Below are positions 37,201-41,819 of a stretch of 64,000 nt of DNA, piece after piece (the first letter of the stretch is position 1; each line of letters starts with the position of its first letter). This stretch comes from Apoda limacodes (taxonomy: Eukaryota; Arthropoda; Insecta; Lepidoptera; Limacodidae), in assembly GCA_946406115.1 (NCBI GenBank), contig OX291545.1:23307153-23371152 (forward strand), given 5' to 3'. The notes beneath the pieces are model-generated. The model made no database searches. It was given only the letters and a program-made list of their open reading frames with translations, and was not told the origin of the DNA. A program made the translations under genes and the position numbers.

Positions 37201-37376
37201 GAGCAGTCAACGGTTGGAGTGATGCTGGACGGTGCAGGGAACGGCTGTAGCATGAGCGGCGCAGGCGCGGGCGACGCCGGTGGCGGCTGCGGCGGGCCCA
37301 TCGGCCGCGCCCAGTTGATCAGCGCCGTCACCGTCATCGTCGGCTTGTCTTTCTTCGCCAAGCTCGACATGGCCAT
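1027..37376 (-). CDS. usp: ultraspiracle / RXR nuclear receptor (9 coding exons, complete)
   Basis: USP, the insect RXR (NR2B4), heterodimerises with EcR in the nucleus and binds ecdysone-response elements to drive moulting and metamorphosis genes. I joined nine exons: 37187-37376, 25939-26143, 15782-16007, 14577-14715, 9606-9748, 8174-8249, 7120-7269, 5671-5720, 1027-1251. All junctions are GT/AG, phases agree, and the total is 1404 nt, or 467 aa plus TAA, close to the size I know for moth USPs. The A/B domain is about residues 1-115. The two C4 zinc fingers use C116, C119, C133, C136 and C152, C158, C168, C171, with P-box CEGCKG at 133-138. A hinge follows, then the ligand-binding domain from about 208 to 467. 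The nuclear-receptor signature [14 protein letters not shown] starts at residue 271. The protein ends NVMM, with no acidic AF-2 core, as in other lepidopteran USPs. No stop or frameshift interrupts it, so it looks functional. A second, shorter N-terminal isoform is known in moths; I did not find its exon. Confidence 0.96.
1586..5095 (+). mobile_element. LINE (I/R1/LOA-group) with EN, RT and RNase H, degenerate ORF2
   Basis: A 5'-truncated non-LTR retrotransposon. The endonuclease region (1600-2170) shows [10 protein letters not shown] and [13 protein letters not shown]. Reverse transcriptase (about 2860-3960) shows KSYRPISL and the catalytic YADD at 3510-3521. RNase H (about 4285-4680) shows YTDGSK, QAEC, SDSAA and [18 protein letters not shown], so its D-E-D-D set is retained. 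The frame is broken by TAA at 1929, TGA at 3336, TAG at 4257 and frameshifts near 2200-2500 and 3200, so it is a pseudogene. The 3' end has a CTAACTAACTAACT tail rather than poly(A), at 5072-5089. The RT plus RNase H domain order excludes Jockey and RTE; I, R1 or LOA cannot be separated by eye. Confidence 0.85.
5377..5419. repeat. (TA)n microsatellite
   Basis: Imperfect TA dinucleotide run in AT-rich DNA just downstream of the LINE. Confidence 0.9.
5671..5720 (-). CDS. usp: usp coding exon 8 (50-nt micro-exon)
   Basis: Residues 377-393, reading (D)[16 protein letters not shown], the helix 8-9 linker of USP. The acceptor is TTTGTTTCAG|AT and the donor GAAAAG|GTATTC. The 50 nt are 2 + 48, exactly what is needed to link exon 7 (one base over) to exon 9 (phase 0). 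Without it the receptor frame cannot close. It is far too short for ORF scans. Confidence 0.95.
5867..6310 (+). repeat. dispersed repeat, CCGCCTGATGGTAAGCGGT family (copy 1, longest)
   Basis: Begins GGTGGCAAACAAGCACACGG, then CCGCCTGATGGTAAGCGGTC and ATGGACGCTTGTAACACCAG. Related copies are at 8699-8765 (poor), 21841-21970, 46243-46372 and 53471-53590. It is widespread in moth and butterfly genomes by my recollection. The short open frames in it are not coding. It sits in usp intron 7, just beyond the acceptor of exon 8. Confidence 0.7.
7120..7269 (-). CDS. usp: usp coding exon 7 (LBD helices 6-8)
   Basis: Residues 327-376 plus one base of D377. Reads [20 protein letters not shown], then [16 protein letters not shown] and [14 protein letters not shown]. 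These are the helix 6-8 sequences of USP/RXR. The acceptor is GGTTCCAG|GC, the donor CCTG|GTTAGT. The exon is 150 nt, and its GC content is well above that of the intron around it, a clear coding signature. Confidence 0.97.
8174..8249 (-). CDS. usp: usp coding exon 6 (LBD beta-sheet region)
   Basis: Residues 302-326 plus one base of G327. Reads [14 protein letters not shown], then [11 protein letters not shown], matching the variable loop and short beta region of lepidopteran USP. The acceptor is TGTTTTCAG|TAT and the donor CCGG|GTATTT. At 76 nt it falls below the size that ORF scans report. It was found by looking for the segment missing between exons 5 and 7. Confidence 0.95.
8390..8686 (+). 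repeat. dispersed repeat, AAGTGCGAGTCGG...GGTACGGAACCCTAA family
   Basis: Starts CGGCCAAGTGCGAGTCGGAC, contains a (GGAC)n run at 8607-8627 and ends GGTACGGAACCCTAAAAAA. Other copies or relatives are at 8810-8880, 16050-16400, 21451-22255 and 28080-28690. It is a typical lepidopteran non-autonomous repeat; the class is unknown to me. It lies in usp intron 5. Confidence 0.7.
8699..8765 (+). repeat. CCGCCTGATGG family, degenerate fragment
   Basis: Short match (CCTGATGTGAAGCGGTCACC, then GTAGCC) to the repeat at 5867-6310, with the 5' part decayed. Confidence 0.45.
9606..9748 (-). CDS. usp: usp coding exon 5 (LBD helices 3-5, signature)
   Basis: Residues 254-301. The acceptor CTTTTCAG|GC completes G254, followed by [20 protein letters not shown] and then the nuclear-receptor signature through [15 protein letters not shown]. 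This is the most conserved part of the ligand-binding domain. The donor is ATGGAG|GTAAAA, phase 0. The exon is 143 nt. The frame stays open beyond the donor for about 40 codons, but that tail (KTFEYLNLK and on) is unlike USP and is intron. Confidence 0.97.
9908..10198 (+). repeat. tRNA-headed SINE (copy 1)
   Basis: Head resembles a tRNA: an A-box-like TGGCCTAGGATT and a B-box-like GGTTCGAGACT at 9962-9972. The body is shared with 38169-38456 (same strand) and 18120-18405 (reverse). Common body blocks are AAGTCCACAATCC, GTGTGGACTATGGCCCAAAT and AGTGGGGACGTATGA. The tRNA likeness suggests pol III transcription. It is in usp intron 4. Confidence 0.7.
10287..10620 (-). pseudogene. Tc1-like transposase fragment (DDE domain)
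   Basis: Minus-strand translation reads [32 protein letters not shown] and [11 protein letters not shown], then [20 protein letters not shown] and FAPFIG. This is the middle of a Tc1/mariner transposase including the first part of the catalytic domain (D in FTDDSR). It stops just before the expected QDNARPH block, so the second D and the final residue of the triad are absent. It is a dead fragment in usp intron 4. Confidence 0.85.
10672..10692. repeat. (TA)n microsatellite
   Basis: Short TA run next to the Tc1-like fragment; TA is also the target site of such elements. Confidence 0.8.
10800..13980. other. usp intron 4, middle part: no gene seen
   Basis: AT-rich DNA without a convincing exon on either strand. 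Around 12540-12730 there is a decayed repeat with TTCACGCTCAAACGACTAAA and CAAATTTTGATG, the 'cannot-be-solved by eye' lepidopteran repeat type also seen at 24030-24300, 33825-34140, 52330-52450 and 58000-58150. Confidence 0.5.
13981..14205. mobile_element. MITE-like inverted repeat cluster
   Basis: CACTTTGTTAAGTAAAAACT at 13989 is mirrored by AGTTTCTACTTAACAAAGTG near 14078-14097, and again by CAGTTTACTTAACACTGTGC at 14173-14192. Two right-end-like arms for one left-end arm suggest two overlapping or nested copies of one hairpin element. Confidence 0.5.
14280..14510 (+). repeat. second SINE-like family (copy 1, decayed)
   Basis: Shares AGCTCGACAATGTCTGC and the GTAGTGGGGAC / GTAGCGGGGAC ending with 44600-44862. 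It lies just downstream of usp exon 4, in intron 4. Confidence 0.5.
14577..14715 (-). CDS. usp: usp coding exon 4 (hinge to LBD helix 1 and L1-3 loop)
   Basis: Residues 208-253 plus one base of G254. Starts [12 protein letters not shown] (helix 1), then [16 protein letters not shown], the moth USP linker between helices 1 and 3, and ends SSLCQI. The acceptor is ACTCGTCAG|GAG after a pyrimidine-rich tract; the donor ATAG|GTACGT is strong. The exon is 139 nt. A further AG about 40 bases upstream was rejected because it would break the phase-0 join to exon 3. Confidence 0.95.
15086..15480. mobile_element. MITE with GCRTTCGTTTTGGRATA ends
   Basis: Left end GGCATTCGTTTTGGGATAAA at 15086 and right end TTATTCCAAAACGAACGCGC to 15480 are inverted copies of about 19 bases. 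The 395-bp interior has no coding potential that I can support. It sits in the short usp intron 3. Confidence 0.55.
15782..16007 (-). CDS. usp: usp coding exon 3 (rest of DNA-binding domain)
   Basis: Residues 132-207. The acceptor TTTTTTTCACAG|T completes S132. P-box [10 protein letters not shown] follows, then the second finger (C152, C158, C168, C171), the T-box region [15 protein letters not shown], and a basic hinge start ending HPSSSVQ. The donor is GTACAG|GTTGAA, in phase 0. The exon is 226 nt. The open frames longer than 60 codons on both strands here are overlapping shadows of this exon; the true frame is fixed by the exon 2 junction. Confidence 0.97.
16050..16400 (+). repeat. AAGTGCGAGTCGG family, decayed copy
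   Basis: Starts GCAAGTCTAACTCGGGCACC and ends TTGAGGCACGGAACCTGAAA, matching the ends of the repeat at 8390-8686, with ATTCAACTT-type interior shared with 28560. It is in usp intron 2. Confidence 0.55.
18120..18405 (-). repeat. tRNA-headed SINE (copy 2, reverse)
   Basis: Reverse-strand relative of 9908-10198: GATTTGGGCCATAGTCC and GATTGTGAACTTCACAAACG are its complement. The B-box-like region near 18365-18375 is eroded. Confidence 0.65.
19196..19493. repeat. perfect 149-bp tandem duplication
   Basis: Two adjacent copies, 19196-19344 and 19345-19493, appear identical base for base. Each contains an internal inverted pair (GTTTATAGTTA ... TAACTATAAAC). No coding frame. The lack of any difference implies a recent event, or an assembly artefact. 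Confidence 0.9.
19568..19720. mobile_element. hairpin MITE (about 150 bp)
   Basis: The left arm CGATTAGGTAAAGTTGTTGC mirrors the right arm AGCAACAACTTACGTAATCG. The inner arms (TAGAAATAAGATATACAT) continue the palindrome, leaving a central loop of about 35 bases. Non-coding. Confidence 0.7.
20222..20630. repeat. diverged minisatellite, unit about 120-133 bp
   Basis: The block 'AAGT/GTA CACCTGTGTTTC ... GTGACCAAATCTTTGATAAG ... GACAATTTTATATG ... ACGTGTAGCTTCC' recurs near 20224, 20352, 20485 and 20606. Units differ by substitutions and small indels, so the array is old. It lies in usp intron 2. Confidence 0.75.
21211..21370. mobile_element. MITE, GGCTGGGTTGCA family (copy 1)
   Basis: Left end GGCTGGGTTGCAGCAACTAA, right end AATCTCAACCTAGCC (inverted). 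Related pieces are at 25062-25142 and 36300-36432, both with AACGTTGGTGCAACCCAGCC-like ends, and a short end at about 60095-60113. Interior blocks such as AGCTGACGA recur. Confidence 0.6.
21451..22255 (+). repeat. AAGTGCGAGTCGG family, long copy with a nested insertion
   Basis: Starts GGCGAAGTGCGAGTCTGGCT and ends GGGGTTCCTTTTAGGGTTCC. It contains repeated sub-blocks (CATGATCCTAGGTCTACGG; ACCCCATAGGTTTTG). The run is interrupted at about 21841-21970 by a copy of the CCGCCTGATGG family. Confidence 0.6.
21841..21970 (+). repeat. CCGCCTGATGG family (copy nested in another repeat)
   Basis: GGTCCGCTTGATGGTAAGCG through GAAGAACCCCATACTGTA matches 5888-6006 closely. It is inserted within the repeat at 21451-22255. 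Confidence 0.7.
22243..22790 (-). repeat. dispersed repeat with (TGTC)n tract and GGAACCCT ends
   Basis: Starts GGGTTCCGTAGCCGAATGC, with (TGTC)n at about 22288-22318, and ends near TTGGCCGG. It abuts the previous repeat head-on. A short open frame through the TGTC tract is compositional and not a gene. Confidence 0.55.
23303..23326. repeat. (GTAG)n microsatellite
   Basis: Six GTAG units in usp intron 2. Confidence 0.85.
24030..24300 (-). repeat. decayed lepidopteran repeat with GGCTTCACCCGC end
   Basis: Begins CTAGCTTTTGCCAACGGCTT and contains AAGCGTGAAGAGGTAACAGA on the right. The same order is found at 33825-34140, including CACCCGCCCTAAATTYGGTT and ATCCGTCCAGAGG. Both are probably LINE 3' ends or non-autonomous relatives. 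Confidence 0.55.
24840..25065 (+). repeat. LINE 3'-end fragment (TTTGAAGTCGGTTAAAA type)
   Basis: Contains GAGAAATCATTGGAAATAC and ends GAACCTCCTTCTTTTTGAAG, then TCGGTTAAAA. I recognise this as the 3' part of an abundant lepidopteran non-LTR family, probably CR1/Zenon-like. It is followed directly by a GGCTGGGTTGCA-family MITE end (25062-25142). Confidence 0.5.
25062..25142. mobile_element. MITE, GGCTGGGTTGCA family (partial)
   Basis: AAAAATAGCTGACGATAGAA to GGTGCAACCCAGCC matches the copy at 21211-21370 in its interior and end. Confidence 0.5.
25939..26143 (-). CDS. usp: usp coding exon 2 (end of A/B domain, first half of zinc finger 1)
   Basis: Residues 64-132. The acceptor TTTGTTTCAG|GG completes W64 and gives [19 protein letters not shown], a stretch conserved in lepidopteran USP. 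It ends with [16 protein letters not shown], which carries the first cysteine pair of zinc finger 1 (C116, C119). The donor is TACAG|GTAATT. The exon is 205 nt, entered after one base of a codon and left after two. Reading that continues past the donor is intron. Confidence 0.96.
26144..28080. other. usp intron 1, left part: no gene seen
   Basis: AT-rich. A decayed repeat sits at about 26490-26640 (TAACTCCGTCACGCCACAAC). Short open frames at 26137-26328, 26699-26899 and 26973-27239 lack composition or motif support. Confidence 0.5.
28080..28690 (+). repeat. AAGTGCGAGTCGG family, two 3' parts in tandem
   Basis: Two similar blocks follow one another: about 28080-28330 and 28340-28690. Each has a CCCATAGGTTTTG core and an AATTTCAACTTG block. 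The second ends with a (CAGA)n tract at about 28612-28640 and GGTACGGAACCCTAAAAAC. Confidence 0.6.
28700..31000. other. usp intron 1, middle part: no gene seen
   Basis: AT-rich intronic DNA. A 97-codon open frame on the minus strand (28857-29150) has no family I recognise and no splice context; I do not call it. No further structure is evident by eye. Confidence 0.5.
31176..31590 (+). pseudogene. Tc1-like transposase N-terminal fragment, partly duplicated
   Basis: Translation shows [17 protein letters not shown] and, after a deletion, [20 protein letters not shown]. These are the helix-turn-helix and second N-terminal helix blocks of Tc1-type transposases. The stretch 31192-31326 is repeated with about 90% likeness at about 31449-31586, some 257 bases on. 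The second copy has stops (ATGCCATACGCC TAA). No catalytic domain follows. It lies in usp intron 1. Confidence 0.75.
31596..31888 (+). pseudogene. histone H4 pseudogene
   Basis: Three frames together follow histone H4 from its glycine-rich start to near its end: GCGKG at 31598, then [18 protein letters not shown] around 31640-31692, then [16 protein letters not shown] and [20 protein letters not shown], then [10 protein letters not shown] to 31859. Relative to H4 there are frameshifts near 31635 and 31710, an in-frame stop after GITKPVP, a short deletion at the RGVLKVFLEN region, and a changed C-terminus that lacks the final LYGFGG. It is non-functional. No intron marks, poly(A) tail or histone 3' stem-loop are evident, so its origin (retrocopy or piece of a histone repeat) is open. 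Confidence 0.85.
31900..32600. other. usp intron 1: no gene seen
   Basis: AT-rich sequence between the H4 pseudogene and the LINE remnant; no coding or repeat structure that I can support. Confidence 0.4.
32602..33540 (-). pseudogene. CR1-like LINE remnant: ORF1 coiled coil joined to RT
   Basis: On the minus strand an ORF1-like part comes first (33540-33145): [18 protein letters not shown], a stop, then [34 protein letters not shown] and [10 protein letters not shown], a coiled coil. A reverse-transcriptase part follows at about 33040-32880: [12 protein letters not shown] and [12 protein letters not shown] (a YADD variant, VDD), then [17 protein letters not shown] and, to 32602, [20 protein letters not shown]. 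The endonuclease and most of RT are missing between them, so it is an internally deleted, dead copy. Confidence 0.75.
33825..34140 (-). repeat. decayed lepidopteran repeat with CACCCGCCCTAAATT end
   Basis: ACTCCACCCGCCCTAAATTC, GGTTATCGGCGTGAAACTCC and ATCCCGATCCGTCCAGAGGT match the repeat at 24030-24300. Confidence 0.55.
34141..36840. other. usp intron 1, right part: no gene seen
   Basis: AT-rich DNA. It holds a GGCTGGGTTGCA-family MITE end at 36300-36432 and little else that I can support. Confidence 0.45.
36300..36432. mobile_element. MITE, GGCTGGGTTGCA family (copy 3)
   Basis: ACGGCTGGTTAACGTCAAAG, TTAGTTGGTGCAACCCAACC is the reverse complement of the left end at 21211. Confidence 0.55.
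36850..36928. repeat. ACCT/GGTA low-complexity tract
   Basis: Runs of TACCTACCTAG, GGTACTAGTACC and ACGTACCTATTC, a palindromic low-complexity stretch about 250 bases beyond the donor of usp exon 1, in intron 1. Confidence 0.6.
37187..37376 (-). CDS. usp: usp coding exon 1 (A/B domain, start codon)
   Basis: Encodes residues 1-63 plus one base of W64. It begins [19 protein letters not shown], followed by a Pro/Ala-rich stretch and ending VDCSLDMQ; this is the long-isoform USP N-terminus of moths. An in-frame TGA lies two codons upstream of the first ATG (37376), so translation starts there or at the second ATG (37370), which gives the start MSSLAKK usual in the family. The donor is CAAT|GTAAAT at 37187/37186. 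The exon is much richer in GC than its surroundings. Confidence 0.93.
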
Positions 37377-37461
37377 CGATCATCCTTACATCACTAATAC
37401 CGCACTCCGACCTATCTCAACACTCCACAGACGTTACGACGGCTCCGTGCGGCCCGCACAA

Positions 37462-37500
37462 TAAATACTGACGACAGTTAACCAAATAATAAATAGCGAG
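37462..37500 (-). promoter_or_regulatory. usp: candidate core promoter of usp long isoform
   Basis: On the minus strand a TATTTAT sequence starts at 37495, and an arthropod-type initiator TCAGT spans 37471-37467, about 26 bases further on. This would give a 5' UTR of roughly 93 bases before the ATG at 37376. The DNA on both sides is CpG-rich. Spacing is slightly tight for a TATA box, and no transcript is visible, so this is inference. Confidence 0.3.
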
Positions 37501-38168
37501 AGATAAAGGCGTCACAGACTGGGACGATGTAGTTGTAGGCACCGTGGTGACATTGTGATAGCAGTTGTTATTGCACTTTGCCGTATCTCGTGTGCAACGC
37601 GTCAACACAATGCGCTCCGTGCGCCCTCACTAAGTACAGAAGATGCCTAGCCAGTGACTAGTGCGCGTTAAAAATTCAACAAGCGCGAAATTGACAAAAA
37701 AATGTTCGAGTCGACTTCCGCGCGGTTACTGCTGTGAAGGTCTCATGCGCGCTCAAGGTCTGCATACAATCATACGTGAATAAATCTCGTTTTATATTGG
37801 AATAACATGTTAGTTTGATCGCATTTAAGGGCCCTGAACACTCATACAGCTGAAATAAATATATAGAGATATTTTATATAAAGTTCTATTATCGTGGTTT
37901 TTTTACACGGCTTAAAAGTTAGACCGGGGTCACAAATTTTTCAACTTTGGAAGCAAAAAAAATTGCATGGACATATCTGAGAGAAAACTTGATACCACAG
38001 ACAATTGGGTGCGCAGAAAAAAAACAACTTTTAGTTCAATGTATGGAGATCTTTCTAATAGTATATAGCGATTCACAGACACCTTTGTGTCAAATTTGCA
38101 TTTGCATTTGACAGATTCTGATAAGCCATAATTTTTTTTACATTTTGTTGAAGTTATACAAGAAACAG

Positions 38169-38456
38169 TCGGTGGTGGTCGAGGGGTTTAAATTTCACTT
38201 CGCGTCCTAAATGGCGGAGGTTCGAACCCCGGGTCGGCGTGTACCAATGAGTCTTTTCTTAATTTCTCATGTACACTGAGTTATTTATTCACACCACTGG
38301 CTTTTCGGTGAAGGAAAACATCGTACTGCATACGTCAAGAAAAAAAAAAGACGTATTTGAAGTCCACAATCCGCACTGGGTCCGCGTGTGGACTATGGCC
38401 CAAATCAGCTTATGAGGGTAGGCCGTGCCCCAACAGTGGGGACGTATGAAGGCTGG
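38169..38456 (+). repeat. tRNA-headed SINE (copy 3, best B box)
   Basis: Head GGTGGTGGTCGAGGGGTTTA with a perfect B box GGTTCGAACCC at 38219-38229; body as in 9908-10198. It lies upstream of the usp promoter region on the opposite strand. Confidence 0.75.
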
Positions 38457-38655
38457 CGAGAAACTCCGGCACCTTTGCAAAAATATTAGAAAAAAATGAC
38501 TGAATATTAGCTCTAAAATGTTTGTTCTTTTTTAAAAAGTTAAATTTAGGGAACTTTGGAGATTATGGCAAAATTCATTTTGTATGAAAACAATCTGGGG
38601 CGGTTTTTTTTCGTAAAACACAATTACGTAAATAATAACGTAGCTAAAATAATAC

Positions 38656-38775
38656 CGTTAAGTTACATAGTGGTTGCGTTAACTCATCCCGTTAAGTTAC
38701 ATAGTGGTTGCGTTAACTCATCCCGTTAAGTTACATAGTGGTTGCGTTAAATCATCCCGTTAAGCTCCGTAGTAT
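38656..38775. repeat. 34-bp tandem array (3.5 units)
   Basis: The unit CGTTAAGTTACATAGTGGTT plus GCGTTAACTCATCC starts at 38656, 38690 and 38724, with a partial unit from 38758. The first three differ by one base at most. Confidence 0.9.
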
Positions 38776-39597
38776 TAGGTACTAATTGTCTATATAAATC
38801 AATAAACAATGTCAAACTGCGTCTAACCCTCATACGTCCTTACTCCAATAGTAAAGGTTTTCAATTCCATTATATACCATTTCTATATCCGCATTGTTGT
38901 CGATAATGGCCTTGAAAACTATTCCTATTGAAGTTAGAAAATCGCCATTTGAATTCAAACTGTTAAATGGAAAAAAGAAACACTTAGTGCGTTCCTTTTG
39001 AGCCGCGTTAAAATTTAATAGTAAAACCTCATTTTAGCACCAACTACCCGTTCCGTCTGAGCGCATCTAATAATTTCAGCGGCGCTATTATTGTCCAAAC
39101 GAAACGCGTTTCGTCATTTTTTGTAGATAATAACAAAGATATATAGTTCATAATGCAAAAATGAAATTCTCTCTAAAAAAACAACGTTGTAAGTATTTTT
39201 CTCAAAGGATTCACTTTCACTTCACTTCACTTTCAAGGGTTTTTGGTAGCAACATTTCGTAGCAAAACCGCTCAAAAGAAACGCTGAAAGTCAACATTAG
39301 AATTTGCTACCAAAAGCTAATGAAACGCGAACCGCTAAAAATTCTGCTACTTAGTGTTAAAAAATCGCCAAATGGAACGCCCTAACAATGAAGTGACGTT
39401 GTCAAAGTTTTAATGCAAGTGACATTGACGTGTATGATTTTGTAAACAAATAAATAAATTGCGGTCCGAATTTATAATAAACAATGCCTAGCAGCCATAC
39501 GGCAGAGCTGTGACTACTTTTAATATGACACAATGTTATCGTGATCGCCCTACAGCCAGCAATTTCTGCTGATTTTACAGTGAGGTCATTCATATGC

Positions 39598-39995
39598 CAA
39601 CTATGTAACAGTTTGTGCGACAGATCTGCTTCAAATGCTGTAAGAACATTCTTGGTTTGTTTGCAGTCCGTCTTTTATGCCCACTGTTTGTTGTGTAGTT
39701 GTAAGGTTCTGTCACGTAACCACGTTTTGAGTTGGGTGAATGGTATCAGTACAATTGGTTCGGGTCCCATTATTTTAGTGCCCGATCCTCTCTGCCAACT
39801 GATCTGTCGCATCATTGCCTAGAGTCTACTATGACCATGTATCCATTAAAGAGTAACCCGGTTCTTCAATGCAATTTTTTGCAGTTCACAGTGACACTCC
39901 AGTATTAGTCCACTGTTGGTGTGGTTGTTGAGAGCTTGCAGCACTGTCGGGGATGATGCGTATCGATGCATCGCTTATGTGTCTAGACAAGATAT
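39598..39995 (-). pseudogene. second copy of the I/R1-group LINE, RNase H part only
   Basis: Reverse complement of the LINE at about 4450-4840: GAGTAACCCGGTTCTTCAAT and GGTTCGGGTCCCATTATTTT are shared. It begins near the equivalent of 4450 and breaks near the equivalent of 4840, where the sequence skips to CATAGTTGGCAT and then diverges. Orientation is opposite to the copy at 1586-5095. Confidence 0.8.
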
Positions 39996-39999
39996 TAAG

Positions 40000-41228
40000 C
40001 CTAAGCCTAAATCATAGTTTTCTTGATTTCGAGGTTAGAATTTTGTTGACAAAATAAGACAAGTAAGAAAAAATAGGGTTTAGACACAGGCAGACCAAGG
40101 TATGTGCCAACATGTTGTACTTAGTTTCATTAAGGTGTATCTGTGCTATTTGTAAAAGTTTTGTGGGCAATAAAATATCATTATTTTCTTAATCAATATT
40201 CTTAATACTCTCCCTTTTTACATTAGGCACATTAATAATATCTTAACAACCTATATATTGGCGACTAGATGTATTGGGACTGATAATAAAATTCAAACAT
40301 AGACTAGAGAATTCCTAGGCGACGATTTCGGACTACTGAATGTAGGCCATTTATTTATCATAATTGAATAAATTTGATTTAATTTTTGAAAACATGTTTT
40401 TCTTCCATTCGGCCAGCCTTTTAAAAAATGAGGAAAAAAAAACAACGGCAAGTCAAACAATTTGCTATTGGCGCTGGAATTACACCGCCTACTTACATCA
40501 TCAAAATGAACAGATGTTTTTTGTGTCACACAACCTTAGAATGAAGTTGAAAACATATACACACGAGTTACTGGCATTGCTCGCTTTCCAACTTAGCTTA
40601 CGTTGTTCGCGTCACTGTTTTGGAATGAGTCCTTCTAGCTATTTCGATTTGAACACGTTTCGGTGCGACGACAGTATAGAACGAGCATATCTTGTTGTTT
40701 ACATCGATACTACTTCCCTGTCAGACCACTAGAGTGGATGTCCGTCCTACAGTCTACGCCTACGTCTTCTAGGTCGCGGTTTTTATTCTAGAACCTTCCT
40801 TCTACCATCGTTCATCACTTCTATAAACAAGATGTGTGGCTTGCCCAGCTTCATGACAGTCACTCAGCTTATGTATAAGCTAACAGTTGTATTTGCGCCC
40901 AGTTTCAGTATTATAACTTACCACACTTTCATTTCATTCACTGGTTGTAGATTTTCATCTTTAAGGTATATTCGACATTTCGTTGTAGTCGTAATAGGTG
41001 ATGATTTAAGATTGTTCCTAACAAAACTTAAGATCCAATGTCTTTTTAATTGATCACAAAACACACCTACTTTACCGTGCTGAAATATAGTTGACTTGTA
41101 GTTGCAATTTGATAAAAAAAAAACATGTTTTCTACTGATGAAAATATAATTAAGAAAAACAAAAGCTTATAACAAAAAACACTCAGAAAGCATTTTAATT
41201 AAACCTATTAAGGAATATACAGTTGCTA
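40000..41228. other. no gene seen
   Basis: A 122-codon plus-strand open frame at 40364-40732 has no recognisable motif and no splice or promoter context. I leave it uncalled. Confidence 0.4.
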
Positions 41229-41493
41229 ACTAGCACCGCCATTAAATATCCTCAATTGTCTCTTCGTAAAAAACGAATTTCTAAAATCAAAATGTTGAAA
41301 ATATAAAACTGCTACTTTTAGCAGAAATGCCACTACGACTCACAGATATTATAACTATATAAACTATATAAAATAACTATATAAAACCTTCTAAAAATAG
41401 CTTTATGACTAGTTTTATATTTCCAACATTTGGATTTCAGAAATTAGCTTCTTACGAAGAGACAATCGAGGATATTTAATAGCAACGCTAGTG
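41229..41493. mobile_element. hairpin MITE with long arms (about 90 bp each)
   Basis: Left arm AACTAGCACCGCCATTAAAT, then ATCCTCAATTGTCTCTTCGT. Right arm is its near reverse complement, ending ATTTAATAGCAACGCTAGTG. Arms agree through TTTCCAACATTTGG-type blocks to the ATATAAAAC near the centre. Confidence 0.75.
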
Positions 41494-41819
41494 AGCGGTA
41501 AGAGGGCCCTAAGGTAAATCTGGGCTGAATTAATATTTAAATATAGTGTAGTGACCAATTCTTTTTAATAAATGTTTTAATAGACGATCACCCCATGTGA
41601 CGAAAATCTTATCTCATATCGGATCCGTTTTGACAGCAATAAAAAACGTCAATTAGAAATATGAACACTATTAAGAAGTGAATTAAGCTATTGACTTTAA
41701 ATTCTGTCCAAAACTCTTCATAGAACTATAACAATAAAACGCTTGGTCTGATACGAAACCGATGCCTAGTTTAAATACCTATAAGACGGTCAGATCAAAC
41801 CCAGACTGACCCAGAAGGA

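Noticed and set aside
37171..37464. 97-codon plus-strand frame opposite usp exon 1
   Set aside because: Gly/Ala-rich product is the reverse of the Pro/Ala-rich exon; compositional shadow.
38219..38229. tRNA-like B box, possible tRNA gene
   Set aside because: No cloverleaf can be folded with a matching acceptor stem; it is a SINE head.
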